Part shown: piece by piece, positions 35,511-45,833 of the stretch
How positions within the stretch are numbered: position 1 is the first letter of the stretch
How the letters are laid out: each line of letters opens with the position of its first letter
Source: Tetragonia tetragonoides
Taxonomy: Eukaryota > Streptophyta > Magnoliopsida > Caryophyllales > Aizoaceae
DNA length: 64,000 bases
Direction: 5' to 3'
Assembly (NCBI GenBank): GCA_038025085.1
Contig: CM076152.1
Location: forward strand, 21,908,001 to 21,972,000
Translations under genes and position numbers: made by a program
The notes under the pieces: model-generated
Databases searched by the model: none
Told to the model about the DNA's origin: nothing
Seen by the model: the letters and a program-made list of their open reading frames with translations, nothing else

Positions 35511-35860
35511 CATTGGGTCAGTAGGTATAATATTAAGGCCCAAACAAGTAAGAAGAAACTTTGGCCCACACTTGGGTCATTGTATCATCCAGAGGTCCAC
35601 TGGGTCAGTAGGTATAGTATGAAGGCCCAAACAAGTAAGAAGAAACATTGGCCCACACTTGGGTCATTGTATAGTATCATTGTATAGAATGGCATAGTGT
35701 TGTAGTAACTACAACTTTTGCATGCAGTAAGTAGAAAGTCATATTGTAGTAACAAGATTATACGTACGGAAGTAATCCAGAGGTCTATAGTATTGAGGCC
35801 CAAACCCAAACAAGTAAGAAGTATTTGGGCCATACTGGGCCAAAGTGGGTCATTATATAG
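35511..35860. repeat. Dispersed duplicates of a 70-bp segment
   Basis: Three copies of TCCAGAGGTCC(A/T)...GGCCCAAACAAGTAAGAAG...GGGTCATT at about 35,508, 35,588 and 35,778, interleaved with motif clusters B and C. No coding potential. Confidence 0.8.
35701..35753 (+). promoter_or_regulatory. Motif cluster C (three motifs, 22-bp spacing)
   Basis: TGTAGTAAC 35,701, TGCAGTAAG 35,723, TGTAGTAAC 35,745. Upstream of the TATA box at 35,973 (TATAAATA) and the small ORF at 36,069. Confidence 0.75.
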
Positions 35861-36068
35861 TATTATGGCCACTATAATGGCCCATGTAGTAGTGAGGGGT
35901 CATTATATTGAGCCATTATTGGACCCTTATGCGAATTGGCCCTATTTGGTTGATAGAGGCCAATTAACCTTCTATAAATACTCCTATTTCGTCCCTACCT
36001 TTATTTAGGTATTTTTCAACTTAATCACCCCAACTATCTCTGTCTTTCTCCACCTATCCTTCTTAAAA

Positions 36069-36269
36069 ATGTCAAAAACTTGGTATGAATGTAAAGTAGC
36101 ATACTACACCAAGCACATTCAAGATGTGGAGGATGAGGTTTACATTCTTATAAGGCGTTTGGTAGAGATCTTGCAGCCTCAAGAGGTGGGAGAGTTGATG
36201 GATGCTGCTCCAGCACTTAATTTACTGGAAGCAAGCTATTTCAAGCGTTTTCCACTTCAAAGTCCATGA
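36069..36269 (+). CDS. Small ORF, 66 aa, unknown
   Basis: Starts MSKTWYECKVAYYTKHIQ and ends at TGA 36,267-36,269. A TATA box (TATAAATA, 35,973-35,980) lies 96 bp upstream and motif cluster C lies before that. It is predicted to be helical with acidic stretches (EDEVYILIRRLVEIL) and no membrane segment. No family recognised. Promoter signals and the clean frame favour a real small gene of the element; comparison of copies would settle it. Confidence 0.45.
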   Translation: MSKTWYECKVAYYTKHIQDVEDEVYILIRRLVEILQPQEVGELMDAAPALNLLEASYFKRFPLQSP

Positions 36270-36699
36270 TTTAATTGTCTTATTTGTTAGGAGTTAAGTT
36301 GTTATGTTGTGTTGTTAGTAGTTGAGTTTTTCTGTTGTCTTGTTAGTAATTTTAATTAGTAGTTTTTTCCCGTTGTGTTGTTAGTAGTTTTAGGTTGTAC
36401 TTAGTGATTCTGTTAAATTATGTTATAATTTACTTAGTGCCACATGTACTTCAACTCATGTGATGGGTTCTCTATTGTAAGGTAAAATGACTATCGTTTT
36501 GTGCTATGAAAATTGTCTAGTGGTTTGAAAAGAGTTTTAACATAGTTATATAGTACACTAAGCAATTTTGACGAAAAAAATTAGGACAACAAGTTCACTA
36601 AAGAAGGTTAGACATGAAATCATAAATTCATAAGACATTAAAAAAAAAGTTCGAATTACAGTAAATAAAAAAAAATTGTGGCCCTTTGAAATCATGTTA

Positions 36700-37127
36700 T
36701 TACTCACTATCGGATAACCCTTCCAATTCTTCCTCTCTATTCCTCCTTTCAAAATTCTCTTCATCCAAAAATTTCTGCCAGTTATCATCATGTTCCTTGG
36801 CTATTAGATGTTCATCATAAATTTCTTTCACCTTCAATAGTGTTTTGGGTTTGGGTTGGAGCACTCGACCAGAACCTGACCATAGGTCATGGAGAACATC
36901 AGGCTTGAACTTTAGAGCAAACCTCTCCATCAGCATAGCAACCTCAACTTCAATGGCTTTGTATTCCTTTTTCTTCTCCTGTAATTTGTTATGCAGTTCA
37001 TCTGATAATGAAGGGGTGAAACATAAGTAAAGATTATGAGTAATAAAAAAAGGAAAAAAAAAAGGACTTAAAAAACTATACCCATTGTTGAATCGTTATT
37101 AATGGATGAATCTCCCTTACCATCCAT
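36700..37127 (-). CDS. Small coiled-coil protein gene, 115 aa, unknown
   Basis: Two exons: 37,082-37,127 and 36,700-37,001. The joined length is 348 nt, exactly 116 codons, with GT (37,081) and AG (37,002) borders. It starts MDGKGDSSINND; the second exon runs DELHNKLQEKKKEYKAIEVE, LKFKPDVLHDLWSGSGRVL and ends EELEGLSDSE. Charged, helical, probably coiled-coil at residues 17-40 and an acidic C-terminus. No known domain. It lies tail-to-tail with the 66-aa ORF and head-to-head with the XRCC3-like copy. Confidence 0.55.
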
Positions 37128-37464
37128 GATGGGTTTGTGGATTGGGTTCTATAGGGTGAAGGAGATTTTGTGAAGCAGTAGGGTGAAATGTGAAGCAGAT
37201 GGGGAAGCTTTTTGGGGAGAGGGGTGTTGTCATTATCTGTTTTTGTCTTTTAATGGATTTGTCCTTTACAAGCAAAGCTCCTTTTATGACTTCACTAAAA
37301 GATTGTACTATAAGGGTAGGTTTTGGAGAAGGTTATGTACTATGGCCCTACTAAAGCCCTATAGTGGAGTATAAAACCTGATCACTAGAAGATAAAACCT
37401 ACAAATATTATAAGAGGGAAAATTTTGATGGTCACTTTTGTTCTCCTTCTCCCTCACACACTTC

Positions 37465-38293
37465 ATGGCTTGTCAACCATATCCACTGTTAAGCAGGAGT
37501 GTCATTCCATTAGTTAGGCCAAAAATCACATTTAATTGTCCAATTTTAGATTATGTTTTTGGTGGTGGAATTCCTTGTGAATTATTGGTCGAAATAGGGG
37601 GGGAGAGTGGGAGCGGGAAAACTCAAATGTGCATCCAACTATTGTTGTGTGCTCAATTATCGTATCAAGTGGGTGGTTTACAAGGGAGCTCTTTGTACAT
37701 CCACGAGCAAGGAAAATATCCATACAAACGTTTTGAACAATTGACTACTAATTATAACTTCGGTACTCATGATCCTCTTGATTACATTTTCACACGTTCT
37801 TTTAGTTCATGTAGAGAGCTATTCAATGTGGTTAATAATATGGAGCCACTTTTAGCGGGTCGTTGGAGGTCAAGTCGGCCAATAAAGTTAGTTGTGATTA
37901 TCGTATGGCAGGAGTAGTCAGATCAGAATTCAATCAAACTCCCTCTGATATGTCAAGACGTTCAAATATCTTCTTTAACCTTTCCCATTTGCTACATGAT
38001 TTTGCTAAAGTATATGGATTTGGGGTTGTTTTAACAAATCAGGTGTCTGATATAGTAGACGGTAATGAACTACGTATTGGAAACATTCGACATATGGTTA
38101 CTTCGGGTAGACGTGTATGCCCTCACTTGGTCTTTCATGGTCTCAATGTATTAACTGCCGTTTCTTTATTTCCTTAGTGAACGGTAATCCTATTCGTAGG
38201 AAGATTGAAGTCGTGTTCTCTCCCCACACAGGTGATCGTTCTTGTTTTTTTGAAATTATAAGTGTTGGTGTAAGAGGTATTTCTCTTCAGTAA
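37465..38293 (+). pseudogene. XRCC3: XRCC3-like RAD51 paralogue, intronless and frameshifted
   Basis: RecA/RAD51-family ATPase; XRCC3 works with RAD51C in homologous recombination repair. Starts MACQPYPLLSR (37,465). Visible: LDYVFGGGIPCE, Walker A GESGSGKT (about residue 45), then SSLYIHEQGKYP, a Walker B region disturbed by a frameshift near 37,899, RSEFNQTPSDMSRRS, GVVLTNQVSD, LRIGNIRHMVTSGRRVCPHL, a second frameshift near 38,128, and CRFFISLVNGNPIRRKIEVV to TAA 38,291. Order and spacing fit plant XRCC3 over nearly full length. There is no intron, so it is likely a retrocopy or a processed capture taken into the MULE. The ATP-binding site is intact but the two frameshifts prevent a full product. 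Confidence 0.82.
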
Positions 38294-38757
38294 GTTTAAT
38301 AAGAAATATGTCGGTAATTTATTTTCTTTCAATGCAATTTGTAGCATTTTTTACTTTAATTTTTTTTGTTCATAAGTAATTTCATTTGATGAGGTACTTT
38401 ATTTCCAGAATGAAAAATACTACTAAAATGGGCATCCTGGCATATATCATAAACTTGCATGCAACAGAATTACAAACATTAACTAGCAATAAGTACATAA
38501 TCAAACTAACTAACTATGCTCTTTTAACTAACTAATATGTCAAGATTAGTTAGTTTGAAGACCATAACCTACTACCCTAAATAAAGTTCTACAGTACTAA
38601 ACAGTAAACACCCGCCCACCAAAATGCCACAAAATCTTAACTCCACAAGGACATCAGCCCCACCACTAAATCACCACTAAATAAGGATTAACAAACCATA
38701 ATCTGCCAGGACCCACCAAAAGGAGGAATGTTCCAGTTTCAACTTTCACCCACCCAA

Positions 38758-39394
38758 TTACATTTTGCTCTCTGGTGAGCACAAGTTCTCAAAGTTAATC
38801 ATCAGATTCTTTCCCTTGCCACGTGGAGAGCGTCTAGTTGGTTTCATTGCAAAAGGCGAAACTTTTCTGGTCATTTTTGGTCTCCCCTCAGGCTTGAAAT
38901 TGAAAGTAGAGGCTTGACATTTGGGACCAATGTTAATCTCTTTTGCCCTTCCTAGAAGTCGAAAAACATTGGGTAAAGGATCATCCCATGAAATCAAATA
39001 ATTAAGGTGGGCCCTTTTGTTGTACACTAGCAGATGGTTGCAAAACTCTTCAACTTTGTACTCCAAAGCATCAATTCTTTTCTGCTTGAAGTAAAACATT
39101 TGCTTGAAACCATTTGGAGATAATGACATCGAAAGCTCCTCACTCTTGGCTGGTTCTTCAAGTAATACATCTTTGCAATATGACATCATAGGGAATTAGT
39201 TAATTAGTTAATTGTCAAGGAAAAAAAAATTTGTTAAACCTAAATATAACTTCAATAAATAAATGTAGTCAAGTAGTCATATAAAAACATAAATAAAACT
39301 TAAAAAACCTTAATTGTTATCTTAACTCACCAGCGGTCCTTTTACTCTTCTTATTCTTCCCTCCAATGAACCCAATAGACATTGATGACGGCAT
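38758..39394 (-). CDS. Unknown basic protein gene, 158 aa
   Basis: Two exons: 39,331-39,394 (MPSSMSIGFIGGKNKKSKRT) and 38,758-39,170. The joined length is 477 nt, exactly 159 codons; donor GTGAGTTAAG (39,330-39,321), acceptor AG at 39,171-39,172. Features: IDALEYKVEEFCNHLLVY helix, an NYLISWDDPLPNVFRLLGRA core, and a basic tail KMTRKVSPFAMKPTRRSPRG, suggesting nucleic-acid or nuclear association. TATATAAG at about 39,488 and motif cluster D lie upstream. No family recognised. Confidence 0.55.
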
Positions 39395-39531
39395 TGCAGA
39401 CCAATTAAATTTGAAGCAATAAATTTTAGTTGTATTCAATGCTAGCAATAAATTTTGTGAACAATAATTTTTTCAACAGTTCTCTTATATAGTACCACTT
39501 AGACACTTACTGAGACCCCTCTACAAATAGT

Positions 39532-39562
39532 TGTAGTGACAACATTCACAAATTGTGGTAAC
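39532..39562 (+). promoter_or_regulatory. Motif cluster D (two variant motifs, 22-bp spacing)
   Basis: TGTAGTGAC 39,532 and TGTGGTAAC 39,554, each one change from the consensus, spacing exactly 22. Confidence 0.6.
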
Positions 39563-39743
39563 ACTATGGGTCTTTCACATTAATTAGATATGACTTCTAT
39601 ATTAGGGAAAATAATTACAAATATGTGGAGATGAAAGTAAATGTCAACCCATAAAGGTAATGATTTCACTGTTAAAGATATGCAATATCTTTGTCATTGG
39701 GAATTGCACCACTCGTAAATGCAAATATAATATAAAATCAATT

Positions 39744-39774
39744 TGTAGTAACAATTTATGGTTATTGTAGTAAC
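39744..39774 (+). promoter_or_regulatory. Motif cluster E (TGTAGTAAC x2, 22-bp spacing)
   Basis: Exact copies at 39,744 and 39,766. Confidence 0.75.
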
Positions 39775-39967
39775 ATGGTTTCACTATTTGCATACGTTGA
39801 GTCCTGACATTTACTTAAAAGCCTCAAGTAATGTCTAATCAACACTTAAAAGACTACCCTAAGTCATCATGACTCTGCAACCGCTGCGCCCTAGGGTTAC
39901 GAATATGTCATCTCAGCATTTAATGCTTCGCAGGATGAGATATTTATACCCAACTACTTTCAAAAAG

Positions 39968-40020
39968 TGTAGTAACATGTAGAAACATCTGTAGTAATAG
40001 AATTTCATAAACGTAGTAAG
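39968..40020 (+). promoter_or_regulatory. Motif cluster F (three motifs, 22-bp spacing)
   Basis: TGTAGTAAC 39,968, TGTAGTAAT 39,990, CGTAGTAAG 40,012; just upstream of the ORF at 40,042 and downstream of a TATTTATA (39,941). Confidence 0.75.
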
Positions 40021-40041
40021 AAAAAGTAAAGTAGTCGTTCA

Positions 40042-40245
40042 ATGGCTCTGCATACCTACACCATAGGCGAAAAAGTTAGGTCATGTATTGTCAATTCAGC
40101 ATTGAATGCATGCCTTCCCAGCCGTACACGTGGCACAATGTCTATGAATATGTCAGATTTACATAGGGAACATTTCTATAAAGAAGATGAAAAAGTTATA
40201 TTTGCAGAGGGAACATTAGCAACTTTTGATGCGACAATGTACTGA
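40042..40245 (+). CDS. Small ORF, 67 aa, unknown
   Basis: Reads MALHTYTIGEKVRSCIVNSA at the start and LATFDATMY at the end (TGA 40,243-40,245). No signal peptide, no membrane helix, no family recognised. The ATG follows motif cluster F by 22 bp from its last motif end and a TATA-like TATTTATA by about 95 bp. Whether it is translated is uncertain. Confidence 0.4.
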   Translation: MALHTYTIGEKVRSCIVNSALNACLPSRTRGTMSMNMSDLHREHFYKEDEKVIFAEGTLATFDATMY

Positions 40246-40272
40246 TGGTATTTAAATATAATTTATCCAATG

Positions 40273-40303
40273 CGTAGTAATTAAATAGACAAACTGTAGT
40301 AAC
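40273..40303 (+). promoter_or_regulatory. Motif cluster G (two motifs, 22-bp spacing)
   Basis: CGTAGTAAT 40,273 and TGTAGTAAC 40,295, the second directly touching the telomere-like tract. Confidence 0.7.
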
Positions 40304-40304
40304 A

Positions 40305-40352
40305 CCCTAAACCCTAAACCCTAAACCGTAAACCCTAAACCCTAAACCCCAA
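40305..40352 (+). repeat. Telomere-like AAACCCT tract
   Basis: About seven tandem copies of the plant telomere unit AAACCCT with one C-to-G variant (AAACCGT), degenerating at 40,347. Interstitial, between motif cluster G and the satellite. Confidence 0.9.
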
Positions 40353-40384
40353 CCTTTTAACCCTTAACGCGTAAACTCTGAACC

Positions 40385-42235
40385 CAGTAAATTGACTATC
40401 GTTGTAAATGATCTTGATTATTAGGAACGACTTGTATTTCATAGAGTTTTAACTCGAATCCAATTTCACATAAAAAGAAATCGGACATGATTAGATAATA
40501 TCAGATGCTTAATTTGACTTTTGTTGTAAATGATCTTGATTATTACGAACGACTTCTACTTGTTAGACTTTTAATTGGAATCCAAATTAACTTAAAAATA
40601 ATTCGGACATGATTAGATCATATCGGATGCTTAAATTGACTATCGTTGTAAATGATCTTGATTATTAGGAACGAATTGTATTTCTTAGTTTTATAATTGG
40701 AATCCTATTTCACTTAAAAATAAATCGGACATGATTAGATTATATCGGATGCTTAATTTGACTATCGTTGTAAATGATCTTGATTATTAGGAACGACTTG
40801 TATTTCTTAGTTTTTTAATTGGAATCCAAATTCACTTAAAAAGAATTCGGACATGATTAAATCATATCGGATGCTTAATTTGACTATCGTTGTAAATGAT
40901 CTTGATTATTAGGAACGACTTGTATTTCATAGAATTTTAATTCGAATCCAATTTCACTTAAAAAGAAATCGGACATGATTAGATAATATCGGATGCTTAA
41001 TTTGACTGTCGTTGTAAATGATCTTGATTATTACGAATGACTCTTACTTGTTAGACTTTTAATTGGAATCCAAATTCACTTAAAAAGAATTCGGACATGA
41101 TTAGATCATATCGGATGCTTAAATTGACTATCGTTGTAAATGATCTTGATTATTAGGAACGACTTGTATTTCTTAGTTTTATAATTGGAATCCTATTTCA
41201 CTTAAAAATAAATCGGACATGATTAGATCATATCCGATGCTTCATTTGACTATCGTTGTAAATGATCTTGATTAATAGGAACGACTTGTATTTCTTAGTT
41301 TTTTAATTGGAATCCTAATTCACTTAAAAAGAATTCGGACATGATTAGATCATATCGGATGCTTAATTTGACTATCGTTGTAAATGATCTTGATTATTAA
41401 TGATCTTCATTAATAGGAACGACTTGTATTTCTTACAATTTTAATTGGAATCCTATTTCACTTAAAAAGAATTCGGACATGATTTGATCATATCGGATGC
41501 TTAATTTGACTATCGTTGTAAATGATCTTGATTATTAGGAACGACTTGTATTTCTTAGTTTTTTAATTGGAATCTTATTTCACTTAAAAAGAATTCGGAC
41601 ATGATTTGATCATATCGGATGCTTAATTTGACTATCGTTGTAAATGATCTTGATTATTAGGAACGACTTGTATTTCTTAGTTTTTTAATTGGAATCTTAT
41701 TTCACTTAAAAAGAATTCGGACATGATTAGATCATATCGGATGCTTAATTTGACTATCGTTGTAAATGATCTTGATTATTAGGAACCACTTGTATTTATT
41801 AGTTTTTTAATTGGAATCCTATTTCACTTAAAAAGAATTCGGACATGATTAGATCATATCGGATGCTTAAATTGACTATCGTTGTAAATGATCTTGATTA
41901 TTAGGAACGACTTGTATTTCTTAGTTTTATAATTGGAATCCTATTTCACTTAAAAATAATTCAGACATGATTAGATCATACCGGATGCTTAATTTGACTA
42001 TCGTTTTAAATGATCTTCATTATTAGGAATGACTTGTATTTCTTAGAATTATAATTCGAAACCAATTTCACTTAGAAAAAGCCGGACATGATGAGATCAT
42101 ATCCGACGCTTACTTTGACTATCGTCGTAAATTATATTAATTATTAGGACCGACTTGTATTAAGTACAATTTTAATTGGAATCCTATTTCACTTAAAAAA
42201 AGCCGGACATGATTAGATCATATCGAATGCTTAAA
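40385..42235 (+). repeat. 122-bp satellite array, about 15 copies
   Basis: The marker GTTGTAAATGATCTTGATTA recurs at 40,401, 40,523, 40,645, 40,767, 40,889, 41,011, 41,133, 41,255, 41,377, 41,515, 41,637, 41,759, 41,881 and 42,003, with a degenerate copy at 42,124. Spacing is exactly 122 except one 138-bp step, caused by a 16-bp internal duplication near 41,393, and a final 121-bp step. Monomers share TCGGACATGATTAGATCATA and GGAACGACTTGTATTTCTTA. AT-rich, no coding potential. Neighbouring units alternate between two variants (AATTC vs AAATC before GGACATG), suggesting higher-order structure at the left end. Confidence 0.96.
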
Positions 42236-42338
42236 TAATTCATTAATAAAGTTATTATTCAATCAAACCTTAATTACATTCCCTCTTCACTTAATATTAA
42301 GGGCGATATCTTCTTTGTTATCATCTCCCCCTTTCAGC

Positions 42339-43164
42339 ATGTCGACTAGAACTCCCATGACCCCCAACTCTGCTTCTCATTCTTCTTCTAATCAACCATC
42401 TTCATGTCCGAACTCGAACACTGTTATTAGAATGAGCTTGGACGGAACAATTCTCTGCTACCATGACAATCCTGCTGTTTTCAACAGTGTGAAGAAGGCA
42501 ACCAATAATCAGGGGAAAAACTTTTATGGTTGTTCAAGTTGGAGGGTATGCCTTCTTTCCCCTTTTCAAAATCAAAGATTTTAATTTTACACATTTTTGT
42601 TGTCTCCAATCAAAAAAAATATATTTTTATAGTTTTTACCTAATTTGAGGGCAATTTACTGGTTGTAGATGCCTAATATCAAGTGTGGACTGTTTCTACT
42701 AGAGAAGGATTTAATATCAACTATTGCAGCAAAGTATGAAACATTTTTCCCAATCAATGATGTTAATCCAGACAATCAGGTTAATGAGTTGGCTGGCCTA
42801 CGGGAGGAACTCGCAACATTGCAAGCTAAAAACGCTGCTTTGAAGGCCAAAAAACATGAACTACAAGCAAATATTTCAATATTAACCATGCAATTGTCCA
42901 CCTCCAAACAGAGCAACGACAAGGACTTGGGTGCCAATCTTCTGTTAATTTCCTTATACGCATTTGCAACCGTGATATTGGCATGGATCTTGGCAAAAAT
43001 GTACTCTCTATCCTTATTTGAATGTCACTTTTAGTTAAATCTTGAAACCTAACCATGGAATTACATTTTTGTTCAATTTAACATGCATTTCTATTCATCC
43101 TATAAAAACCTTATTTTTGGGGGATTTTAATTGTCAATTTTCTTTTGTGCTTTCCAGGGCTTGA
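42339..43164 (+). CDS. GRF-like zinc-finger, coiled-coil, membrane-anchored protein, 181 aa
   Basis: Three exons: 42,339-42,545, 42,669-43,000, 43,158-43,164; 546 nt in total, exactly 182 codons. Ser/Pro-rich N-terminus (MSTRTPMTPNSASHSSS), then a zinc-finger-like block ILCYHDNPAVF...GKNFYGCSSW...IKCGLFLLEKD (residues about 50-90), which follows the plan of plant GRF zinc fingers (C-x-C/H, G-x-x-F-Y-x-C, C-x-F-F) though the final aromatic/Trp part is altered. A Leu/Ala coiled coil (LREELATLQAKNAALKAKKH) follows, then a C-terminal membrane helix (LLLISLYAFATVILAWILA) ending KMA. Small plant proteins with this layout are common near transposons; their role is unknown. Frame and splice sites are intact. 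Confidence 0.72.
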
Positions 43165-43171
43165 CTTCGTT

Positions 43172-43275
43172 GTTGAATGGTCACTGGTGCATGGTGAATG
43201 GTGCATGGTGAATGGTCAATGGTGAATGGTGAATGGTGAATGGTGAATGGTGATTGGTCAATGGTGAATGATGCA
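43172..43275 (+). repeat. GAATGGT minisatellite
   Basis: Overlapping copies of ATGGTGA / ATGGTGC / ATGGTCA (7-bp step) right after the stop codon of the GRF-like gene, about 12 copies. Confidence 0.85.
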
Positions 43276-43548
43276 AAGGGATATGTGGTCCTGTATAAAC
43301 ACTTCAATTAATTGTAAAACTTTTGAGAGTCTTCCCTCTAATTGGTTTGGTTTTAGCTTAATTATTCAACTAACTCTGCTTTATGAAAAAACTACACTCA
43401 TTGCAACATTCACCTAACACCCAAATGCTATATTATAAGTAGCCTCATTGCATCATAAATATTTTCTGCCCTGCATTACATCGTACATAATTAATTGAAG
43501 TCTAATATTAGTACTTCATACATTAACCATTCAAGTACAACATTAACT

Positions 43549-43993
43549 TTAGTTACCACCATTGACAGAATCACCATCACCATCAGAAACATCTTCAGTA
43601 GTTACATTGGACAAGGGGGATGAGCGTAATAAGTATGGAAAATCTCGTCTACTGCACTTATTCACACCACAAATATCATACTGGAAATTTCCTTCACCCA
43701 TGTATAAGAAAAACATGAATTCATCCAACTTCAACCCATGTTCAGTCACAAAAACATCCCACCCTTCCGTAAAATAATGTTCTTCTCTATTCTTCACAGC
43801 CTTCACAAACCATGTATGTCCTGTTGGACCTATCAACTTACAATCAGAAGGAAGGTCCTTCACATCTTCACTAAAATGAATAGGAAGTACCTACAAAATA
43901 TATAAACGTAAAAGTAATTACTTTGTATTGAAAGCTTAAAAGAGAAAATGATTTTTCACAACTTACCAACTCATTTTCAAATTCGGATTTCAT
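43549..43993 (-). CDS. B3-domain protein 1, 122 aa
   Basis: Two exons: 43,967-43,993 (MKSEFENEL) and 43,549-43,890; 369 nt, exactly 123 codons. The second exon has the B3 DNA-binding fold pattern: LPIHFSEDVKDLPSDCKLIG, GPTGHTWFVKAVKN, HYFTEGWDVFVTEHGLKLDE and FFLYMGEGNFQYDI, matching the plant-specific REM/VRN1-type B3 order (basic start, W after TGHT, GW-x-F-V-H-L-G-D, F-Y). The acidic tail TTEDVSDGDGDS has no known domain. It shares IPTDC/LPSDC-LIGPTGHTW with the second B3 gene, so the two are tandem duplicates. Motif cluster H lies about 300 bp upstream in the same orientation. Confidence 0.82.
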
Positions 43994-44294
43994 GAACCTA
44001 CAAAAACAGATGGACATCCTGTCGTCAATGCTTTTTCAATCACCACACCAATAAGGAACAAAAACCAAATAGAGAACAAATTTTTTGTGCAATATTACTT
44101 GCAATGAGGGAGGGTAATGCCTCAACGGACTTCATACTTATATTGATACTATGTGGGTCCAACTATGTTTACTCCACACATTTGTCATAAGGTCATTCAA
44201 CTTTTGCATGCATTCCTCCTCCCAAATAGAGGGTTAAATAATGGTGCCAGATTTGTAGAAAATTGATGGAAAGTTTTATTTTCATTTCATATTG

Positions 44295-44488
44295 CTTACT
44301 ACAACACTGGACTGCTCCTACTGCTGAAGACTAAATTCTGTTTACTACAACCATACCATGGACTTACTACAGATGACTAAATTCCGTTACTACAATCATA
44401 CCATGTTACTACAGATGACTGTTTTCAGATACTACACAGACTTCATTGGGTTAGTACTAACAACATGACTCGACTCTGATTTACTACA
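44295..44488 (-). promoter_or_regulatory. Motif cluster H (six or more motifs, minus strand)
   Basis: Plus-strand TTACTACA forms at 44,295, 44,341, 44,363, 44,386, 44,405 and 44,480; variants GATACTACA 44,428 and GTTAGTACT 44,450. Steps include 22, 23, 19, 23 and 22. Lies upstream of B3 gene 1. Confidence 0.75.
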
Positions 44489-44565
44489 CAATACTGGATT
44501 TAAGACTCCACTACTGAAAACAACAAGCCCAAATACTCTTTCCATCAAAATTCTTCCCCCATCAA

Positions 44566-44997
44566 TCACTTATCAACTTCTCTGGAAAAAAGAAATACAG
44601 TTATTTCTTTCTTAGTTTCACCATCACAAATAAGAACATCAAGAATATCACCCCCAATCCAGCTAAACATCAAAATATCCATAGCCTTCAAACCATGGTC
44701 TTTTGCAAATTTCTCCCAACTTTCCTTAAAAGAACCTCCTCCACTGTCATTGCGGCTTACCTTCACACTCCAAGTGTGCCCAGTAGGACCTCTCAGAGTG
44801 CAATCAGTTGGAATGTCATTGCTTAGCAAAAAGTAACTTGGGATATCCTGAATTACACCAAGGCATATGTTAATCAATCAATATAATTAACTTTCAATAA
44901 AAATAGATTTTTCTTTTTTCATTAAGCAGCATACCATTTCATCCATAAAAGTTCCAGGACTGCAAATCCTAATGAATTTCAGCACCCAATTCGCCAT
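44566..44997 (-). CDS. B3-domain protein 2, 114 aa
   Basis: Two exons: 44,935-44,997 (MANWVLKFIRICSPGTFMDE) and 44,566-44,847; 345 nt, exactly 115 codons, borders GTATGC and AG. The second exon reads DIPSYFLLSNDIPTDCTLRG, GPTGHTWSVKVSRND, SFKESWEKFAKDHGLKAMDI, LMFSWIGGDILDVLI: a single B3 DNA-binding domain filling almost the whole protein. TATAAATA (minus strand, about 45,270-45,263) lies upstream, and motif cluster I beyond it. Same orientation as B3 gene 1. Target DNA unknown. Confidence 0.82.
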
Positions 44998-44999
44998 CG

Positions 45000-45833
45000 C
45001 TCTACAGTTAAAAAATCTGGAAAAAAACAAATTCAGAATTACAACCCCTTTTTCAATTTCTTATAAAGTAAATTTGTTCCTCTAACAAACTTACAGTTTG
45101 TCTTTCTTCTATGTGACCTTAACAAACCTAAAATATCATCAAAGATCTCATTAGTATATACATTGAAACAACTCAAATAACATATGAGACAATATATAAG
45201 TCAAATAAGATTTCTCACCTCAATGTCTTCAATCTTTAGTGGACAACCTTACACAAACACTATATTTATAGGCTAGTTATTCAAAGGATAAGATGATCAT
45301 TCCAATGTATTCAACCTTTGGAATCTTGTAAGTGTATTGTCCAATCAACATCCTTTCAAAACCACATAAGTCCAACACTGATTACAGTGCCTTATCAAAA
45401 TTCACAATGTAAATTTTACTACAATTTTTTGTTACTACAGACAATACATTCTCTTACTACAACTTCAGTTCAGCTCTGAATCTAATGTCAGGCCCAATGC
45501 ATGCATTGTCTAGCCCAAAACAAAATGAAATCAGGGCCAAAACAAAATAATCAGGCCCAATACACTTTGGACATATCAATAACAGAGCCCAAATGCAAGT
45601 TTCACTCCCAATCAATTCGACCCAATCTCAAATATGCAAACCAACCAAATTTTTTCAATCATCAGGGCCCCAATGCAAGTTCTACCCTCAAAATACACTT
45701 TCTTAATCTATGTTAATCTATCAGATCAACAAGCAAGAACAGTTCACATTATAATAATGATTACAACTTCCACACCATTACCATATAAACACAATACTAA
45801 TGTTACGTCCCACTAAACTGAAGGCTCGCCCCG
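45000..45833. other. Promoter/5' flank of B3 gene 2 and gap to the transposase
   Basis: No gene. Holds the TATA box of B3 gene 2, motif cluster I and dispersed GGCCCAA-type copies (45,492-45,670). Confidence 0.55.
45415..45461 (-). promoter_or_regulatory. Motif cluster I (three motifs, minus strand)
   Basis: TTTACTACA 45,415, GTTACTACA 45,431, CTTACTACA 45,453; the last step is 22 bp. Confidence 0.7.

Noticed and set aside
40305..40352. Chromosome end
   Set aside because: Only about 48 bp of telomere-like repeat with normal sequence on both sides.
40385..42235. CRISPR-like array
   Set aside because: Contiguous 122-bp satellite without unique spacers, in a plant nuclear genome.
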